From: Globodera rostochiensis
Taxonomy: Eukaryota > Nematoda > Chromadorea > Rhabditida > Heteroderidae
Direction: 5' to 3'
Length of the DNA: 64,000 bases
NCBI GenBank assembly: GCA_018350325.1
Contig: JAEVLN010000014.1
Span: forward strand, 1,638,001-1,702,000
Shown: piece by piece, positions 60,201-64,000 of the stretch
How the letters are laid out: each line of letters opens with the position of its first letter
Position numbering within the stretch: the first letter of the stretch is position 1
Made by a program: the position numbers and the translations under genes
Notes under the pieces: model-generated
The model's database searches: none
What the model saw: the letters and a program-made list of their open reading frames with translations, nothing else
What the model was told of the DNA's origin: nothing

Positions 60201-63200
60201 GGGATATGATGGCATCTGATGGGCTTCGTGTTGCTCTGTCGATGGTGGACCAATGCAAATTGGTGCGGAAACCTGTGGGCAAATTGAAAGTGTAATTGTA
60301 GAAAGTATTACTAATTTAATGGGTTGTTATTGCATTGAGGAGCCTTTATATTTATTTGTCCGGTGTCCGTCAATCACTAAATATCAAAACAGCCCCTCGG
60401 GGGTCATTCAATTCTCTTTTACTCGTCTGATCAGTCGAAATTCACTATGACCAACTGCTGTGCTGGTCACAACGAGCGTTGTCCAAAATGATTATTGGCC
60501 CGATCGAATCGTCGCGAAAATCCCTTTGAGGGATAAAGCAGTTGGTGTTTGGTGTTTGAGGAGAGATTATTTGGCTGGTGGAAGCAAAGTCTTTCTGACA
60601 ACCGACTCGGGGAAAGGGAGAAGGCTTTTTGCATTTTGGAAAGTTTTAAAGGTGCAAAAAGCGAAGGGATGAGTCACACATAAAGCATATTTTGCTTGAG
60701 GACATTAGCCTGAGGGTGAAGGAATGTTTTACTTTGTTTTTTCATCCATTGCAAAAACATTTCAACGTTTTCTTTACAATTTTGAAAGCTTTTACTCTTT
60801 TGTCCCTTCTCGGACTGTCCCCCCCCCCCGCCCATTCTTCCGTTAATCCCTCCCCCCCCCCTTTTCTCCGAAAATGTCTGCCGGACAGCTAACGCTGGCT
60901 GTCCCATTTAATTATGATTAGTCGGAGGAGAGGAATAAAAACTTTCCTTAGCAAAATGTGATGAATGGTCCTTTTTTCCCGAATCATCAACAGATCACTT
61001 AAGACTGCTGCAATCAGAAAGCCCTCTTTCTTGGCGGGAAAAGGACAGTTGAGTCTGGCTGATTGGTCTAATTGTTTGAGTCTGGCTGGCTGATTGAGTC
61101 TGGCTGGCTGATTGAGTCTGGCTGTTTGAGTCTAGCTGATTGAGTCTGGCTGGCTGATTGAGTCTAGCTGATTGAGTCTGGCTGGCTGATTGAGTCTGGC
61201 TGTTTGAGTCTAGCTGATTGAGTCTGGCTGGCTGATTGAGTCTAGCTGATTGAGTCTGGCTGGCTGATTGAGTCTGGCTGTTTGAGTCTAGCTGATTGAG
61301 TCTGGCTGGCTGATTGAGTCTGGCTGTTTGAGTCTAGCTGATTGAGTCTGGCTGGCTGATTGAGTCTGGCTGTTTGAGTCTAGCTGATTGAGTCTGGCTG
61401 GCTGATTGAGTCTGGCTGTTTGAGTCTAGCTGATTGAGTCTGGCTGGCTGTTTGAGTCTAGCTGATTGAGTCTGGCTGGCTGATTGAGTCTAGCTGATTG
61501 AGTCTGGCTGGCTGATTGAGTCTGGCTGTTTGAGTCTAGCTGATTGAGTCTGGCTGGCTGATTGAGTCTGGCTGTTTGAGTCTGGCTGGCTGATTGAGTC
61601 TGGCTGTTTGAGTCTAGCTGATTGAGTCTGGCTGGCTGATTGAGTCTGGCTGTTTGAGTCTAGCTGATTGAGTCTGGCTGGCTGATTGAGTCTAGCTGAT
61701 TGAGTCTGGCTGGCTGATTGAGTCTAGCTGATTGAGTCTGGCTGGCTGATTGAGTATAGCTGATTGAGTCTGTCTGGCTGATTGAGTCTGGCTGTTTGAG
61801 TCTAGCTGATTGAGTCTGGCTGGCTGATTGAGTCTGGCTGTTTGAGTCTAGCTGATTGAGTCTGGCTGGCTGATTGAGTCTGGCTGGCTGATTGAGTCTT
61901 GATTGAGTCTACCCCCCCCCCCTCCTTTTTCTTGGACGAGTATCAACTCGTTCCCCTTTGCCCAACTTTTTTGAACTTTTTGCATTATAACTTTTTTTCT
62001 AGCGAACCAAATAATTTATTTTTGGTATCATTCGAAAGCAAACACTCAGTAGAAGCTATTAACAAGCAAAAGCTAACCGATTGGCCGAATGGCAAAAAAG
62101 TTATGGCCATTATGGTCACAAAACTCAAACTTTCTGATTTTCGGGCCATAACTTTTTTGTCATTTGGCCAAGCGGTTAGCTTTTGCTTGTTAATAGCTTC
62201 TACTGAGTGTTTGCTTTCGAACGATACCAAGAATAAATTATTTGGTTCGCTAGAAAAAAAGTTATAATGCAAAAAGTCCAAAACAGTTGGGCAAAGGGGA
62301 ACGAGTTGATATTTTACCCTTTTTCTTTCCCTTCACCCGCTCTCTCCTCTTTCTCCTCTCCCCTCTTCCCCTGTAACCTCTGAATCTATGCATTCTTCAC
62401 CTTTTCTCTCTTCCTCTCCCTTTCTCTGTCCTTCCCTCCAAAAAGGCGGAGCCGGTTCATCTCTGTCGCTTCTCCTTCTCTTGGCTCCTCTTTCAGTCGC
62501 TCTTCGGATGATCTGATCACAGTTGAGGTATGTCGCTTTGGGGGCACGGGTTTCGATACAATCGGAGGTCTGAGCTGAGAAGTTCGAAGGGATGAGGAAG
62601 CACTGGTCGGAAGGGAGGAGGAGGAGGAGACGAGGACGGGAACGGAGGTAGAAGAAGATGAAGAATGGTGATGATGTTGAGGTAAGGATTGACCGGTCTG
62701 CTGAATGGACCGAAAATGATTGCATTTAAGAGTCGTTCAATAGAATCCGACAAAAATACCTTTGGTGAATGTTCGTTCAGCTCGTCTGACGTTGGGTTCA
62801 CTGATCTGATCGAACTGATCGGAACTCGAAGTGCCGATTTGGATCGTCCTGCCAACGCCGAAGGTGTTGGTTGTCTCAGAACCGACTTTTGGAATTGTAA
62901 TTGTTGATGGACAGTGGGTGAAACAGAAGAGTCGTGTTGTGAAGACGAATTGCACACGATGGACGCCTCCACAAAGTTTGGCCTGCAAAAAGGAGAACGA
63001 ACATCTACTGATTTAAATGATAATGCAGAAGACGTTCAGAGATGAAAAAATGGAATCGTTCAATCAGCCGACATTTATCCCCTTAGGGAAAGTGCCCTAA
63101 GCGATTCGTTCTGTCGGCTTGACAAATGTTAGAGGCCACATTTTTTCATTTTTTGTCGCCGAGAGGGAGTTCGAAGTGAACATCTGTGTAAAATTGGGCA

Positions 63201-64000
63201 GGCGAGAGGGACCGAGTAATTGGCCCGAATTGCGGCTGATTGGGGGGGGGGGGGGGGTTAAAGAGGGAGGCGTTGAGAGAGGGGGGGGGGGGTTAAAGAG
63301 GGAGGCGTTGAGAGAGGGGGGGGTTGAGAGGGTCGGGCACAGCAAAAGGGGGTTGTGCAAAAGGGCATCCGAACTAATATGGAATAAAGTAAATTTGGTT
63401 TTCGCAAAAAAACAGAAAAGATAAGCGATAGATAACCAACCCAACACTTTGAAAGATCACTTTCAAATTCTCCCGCGTTATAATAATAATTCTCTTACCC
63501 CTCCGGGGCTGTTCTTTTCGACTCATCGCTTAGTCCCCCGTTGCTATTTCTGCCGCTGTTGCGATTTGTGACCTCAGGGCACAGTGAATGTTTTTTTTCC
63601 GGGGTTAAAACTGTCGGAATTGGCAAACAAATTCGATTCGTTGTCTGGAAGCCAGCGGCGGGTGGTAGTTGTTTGCTGGCCGGCAGGGCTGGAGGTACAA
63701 AGTCAACTGAATGGACCAAAGATTGATCGGAATAATCTGATCGGGTTAAATGGGTGATCAATCCCTTCGAATTTGCATAATCCGCCGACCCGCCATTATG
63801 AACTCAGATGGAGTTGAGAGAGATGCGAATCCATCTCAATCATTTGAATAAAAATAATGGAATTCCGCGCAAATACCCACGAAGAATCATTCATTCCAAG
63901 GACGTTGAACGAGCAATGGGAGGGGAGGGGGGGGCTTACTTTTTGGACGAATGATCGCCCCATTGATGGGCCATTCTGAGTGGATGAATGATGCAAAGTG
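46286..64000 (-). CDS. unc-53-like: Neuron navigator homologue (UNC-53/NAV), 5' end beyond the window
   Basis: At least 23 exons spread over the last 17.7 kb. The 3' exons are exact and in phase: 46286-46419, 46464-46584, 46650-46834, 46901-47192, 47231-47394, 47446-47571, 47611-47868, 47919-48266, 48380-48776, 48844-49182, 49501-49674, 49718-49900, 49970-50118, 50241-50699, 50948-51241, 51379-51456, 51768-51993. Further exons lie at about 52818-52960, 53181-53261, 56.5-57.4 kb, 58601-58963, 59018-59300, 59356-59586, 59795-60101, 62760-62982, from 63499, and from 63940 off the edge. Order: Ser/Pro-rich N-terminal region, DDISTDDLTG block, coiled coils, C-terminal AAA domain. NAV proteins track microtubule ends and steer cell and axon outgrowth. 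An N-terminal calponin-homology domain, present in UNC-53, is not visible and may lie beyond 64 kb. The stop is TGA at 46286-46288. Confidence 0.92.
48844..50118 (-). other. NAV coiled-coil exon block
   Basis: Four exons (49970-50118, 49718-49900, 49501-49674, 48844-49182). They run from GSQLSLASSIGSTYST through IEERYEWEIGKLQNELESYR and DEVERLCNEIEQLRALSVTA to RSSFNRAFHKGTKKSKQ and KAKEIDILRETVNRLQ. The SQLSLASS.STY plus EIRKL-type coil and the R.SF..AF..KK joint are conserved features of navigator proteins. The last exon carries a poly-Gln stretch and poly-Asn/Ser insert. Confidence 0.88.
53181..53261 (-). other. NAV conserved DDISTDDLTG exon
   Basis: An 81-nt exon encoding YEDSSSLSSGLSEPFDDDIS and TDDLTG, with TTAG acceptor (phase 2) and GTTTTC donor (phase 2). 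The serine-rich D.ISTDDLTG block is a signature found in vertebrate NAVs and UNC-53. It confirms that the conserved exon order continues to the right of the coiled coils. Confidence 0.85.
53999..54082. mobile_element. 68-bp hAT-like MITE with 8-bp target duplication
   Basis: The 68-bp element 54007-54074 has perfect 15-bp terminal inverted repeats, TAGTGCTGCACGAGA and TCTCGTGCAGCACTA. It is flanked on both sides by the direct repeat ATAAATTC (53999-54006 and 54075-54082). An 8-bp duplication and TIRs beginning TAGTG are hallmarks of the hAT superfamily. The inner 38 bp is itself partly palindromic (TCTCGGTATCGAG next to TCTCGAGTATCGG) and has no coding capacity, so it must be mobilised in trans. 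It lies in a navigator intron. Confidence 0.88.
57860..58112. repeat. GGAATGGAAG / GATGATGAAGAT tandem repeat
   Basis: Imperfect tandem copies of ATGGAATGGAAGAGAAGG and ATGGATGATGAAGATGATG, purine-rich on the plus strand, in a navigator intron. Confidence 0.85.
61055..61910. repeat. Higher-order minisatellite of GAGTCTGGCTG units
   Basis: About 850 bp made of three related units: an 18-mer GAGTCTGGCTGGCTGATT and two 14-mers GAGTCTAGCTGATT and GAGTCTGGCTGTTT. They often alternate as 18 + 14 + 14, giving a 46-bp higher-order unit. It lies in a navigator intron immediately beside the foldback element. Confidence 0.93.
61941..62312. repeat. Foldback (long inverted repeat) element
   Basis: The left arm (about 61941-62110, beginning TATCAACTCGTTCCCCTTTG) and right arm (about 62143-62312, ending CAAAGGGGAACGAGTTGATA) are nearly perfect inverted copies of about 170 bp around a 32-bp centre. 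Both arms are open in the same frame sense, so mirror-image ORFs appear on the two strands. That is a consequence of the palindrome, not a gene. The RNA of this navigator intron would form a long hairpin. Confidence 0.92.

Larger units (their letters stand above)
56514..64000 (-). other. NAV N-terminal low-complexity exons
   Basis: A series of minus-strand exons with good splice sites, separated by repeat-filled introns. Examples of content: KGISVPSGGTPSPAQKRPSL (59018-59300), GIRITSKPASSNSKLTGIPS (59356-59586), SRRVTATAGGGVQPTSGRAA (59795-60101), PPIVSKPVPPKRHTSTVIR (about 62515-62680), and VLRQPTPSALAGRSKSALRV (62760-62982). The Ser/Pro/Lys-rich composition with S-K-[IL]-P-like motifs (for example LTGIPS) would suit end-binding-protein recruitment. 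Exon borders at 56.5-57.4 kb and 62.5 kb are approximate. Confidence 0.7.

Noticed and set aside
61899..62281. Two mirror-image ORFs with the shared segment SFESKHSVEAINKQKLT
   Set aside because: They arise because the foldback arms are inverted copies; no start context, domain or splice sites.
1..64000. CRISPR arrays, bacterial operons or prophage
   Set aside because: All protein genes are intron-bearing and nematode-like; the tandem arrays are minisatellites without unique spacers.

Overview
The window is eukaryotic and almost certainly nematode. It carries multi-exon genes with short GT-AG introns and several GC-AG introns. The families include a ground-like (GRL) protein, an SXP/RAL-2 (DUF148) protein, an MLT-10 family (DUF644 plus LSP repeats) protein, ShK domains, a TWK two-pore potassium channel and an UNC-53/navigator homologue. 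The many GC-AG introns and the SXP/RAL-2 and GRL genes would suit a plant-parasitic tylenchid such as a cyst nematode, but that narrower placement is inference. Non-coding DNA is crowded with poly-G and poly-C runs and minisatellites.

Left part (1-27 kb): about 5 kb of G-run-rich DNA without a recognisable gene comes first. It is followed by a 13-exon bifunctional rhamnose-synthase-like gene (minus), a 24-bp minisatellite, a GRL gene and a signal-anchor protein gene (plus). A coding-looking block of unresolved strand comes next, then a 20-exon LBP/BPI lipid-binding protein gene (plus), an SXP/RAL-2 gene (minus), two small membrane-protein genes (minus), one uninterrupted plus-strand ORF, and a RIIa + triple-IQ (Sp17-like) gene (minus).

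Middle (27-46 kb): three large C- or CT-rich minisatellites are followed by a dense gene cluster. It holds a TWK potassium channel with a tRNA-Lys(CTT) in one intron and tRNA-like debris in another, an unrecognised 414-aa basic/Ser-rich protein, a 4-TM protein, a secreted acidic-repeat ShK protein, a small tail-anchored coiled-coil protein, an MLT-10 family gene and a 2-TM protein.

Right part (46-64 kb): a single minus-strand neuron-navigator (UNC-53/NAV) gene. Its AAA domain and stop are at 46.3 kb, and exons run off the right edge. Its introns hold a 68-bp hAT-like MITE with an 8-bp target duplication, a roughly 370-bp foldback element and an 850-bp higher-order minisatellite.

Functionally, several genes (rhamnose pathway, GRL, MLT-10, perhaps SXP/RAL-2 and LBP/BPI) are of cuticle, molting or secreted type, but they sit on both strands and show no operon spacing. 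Exon coordinates given below were derived by hand from splice sites and reading phase. Genes whose exons all keep phase are given higher confidence.
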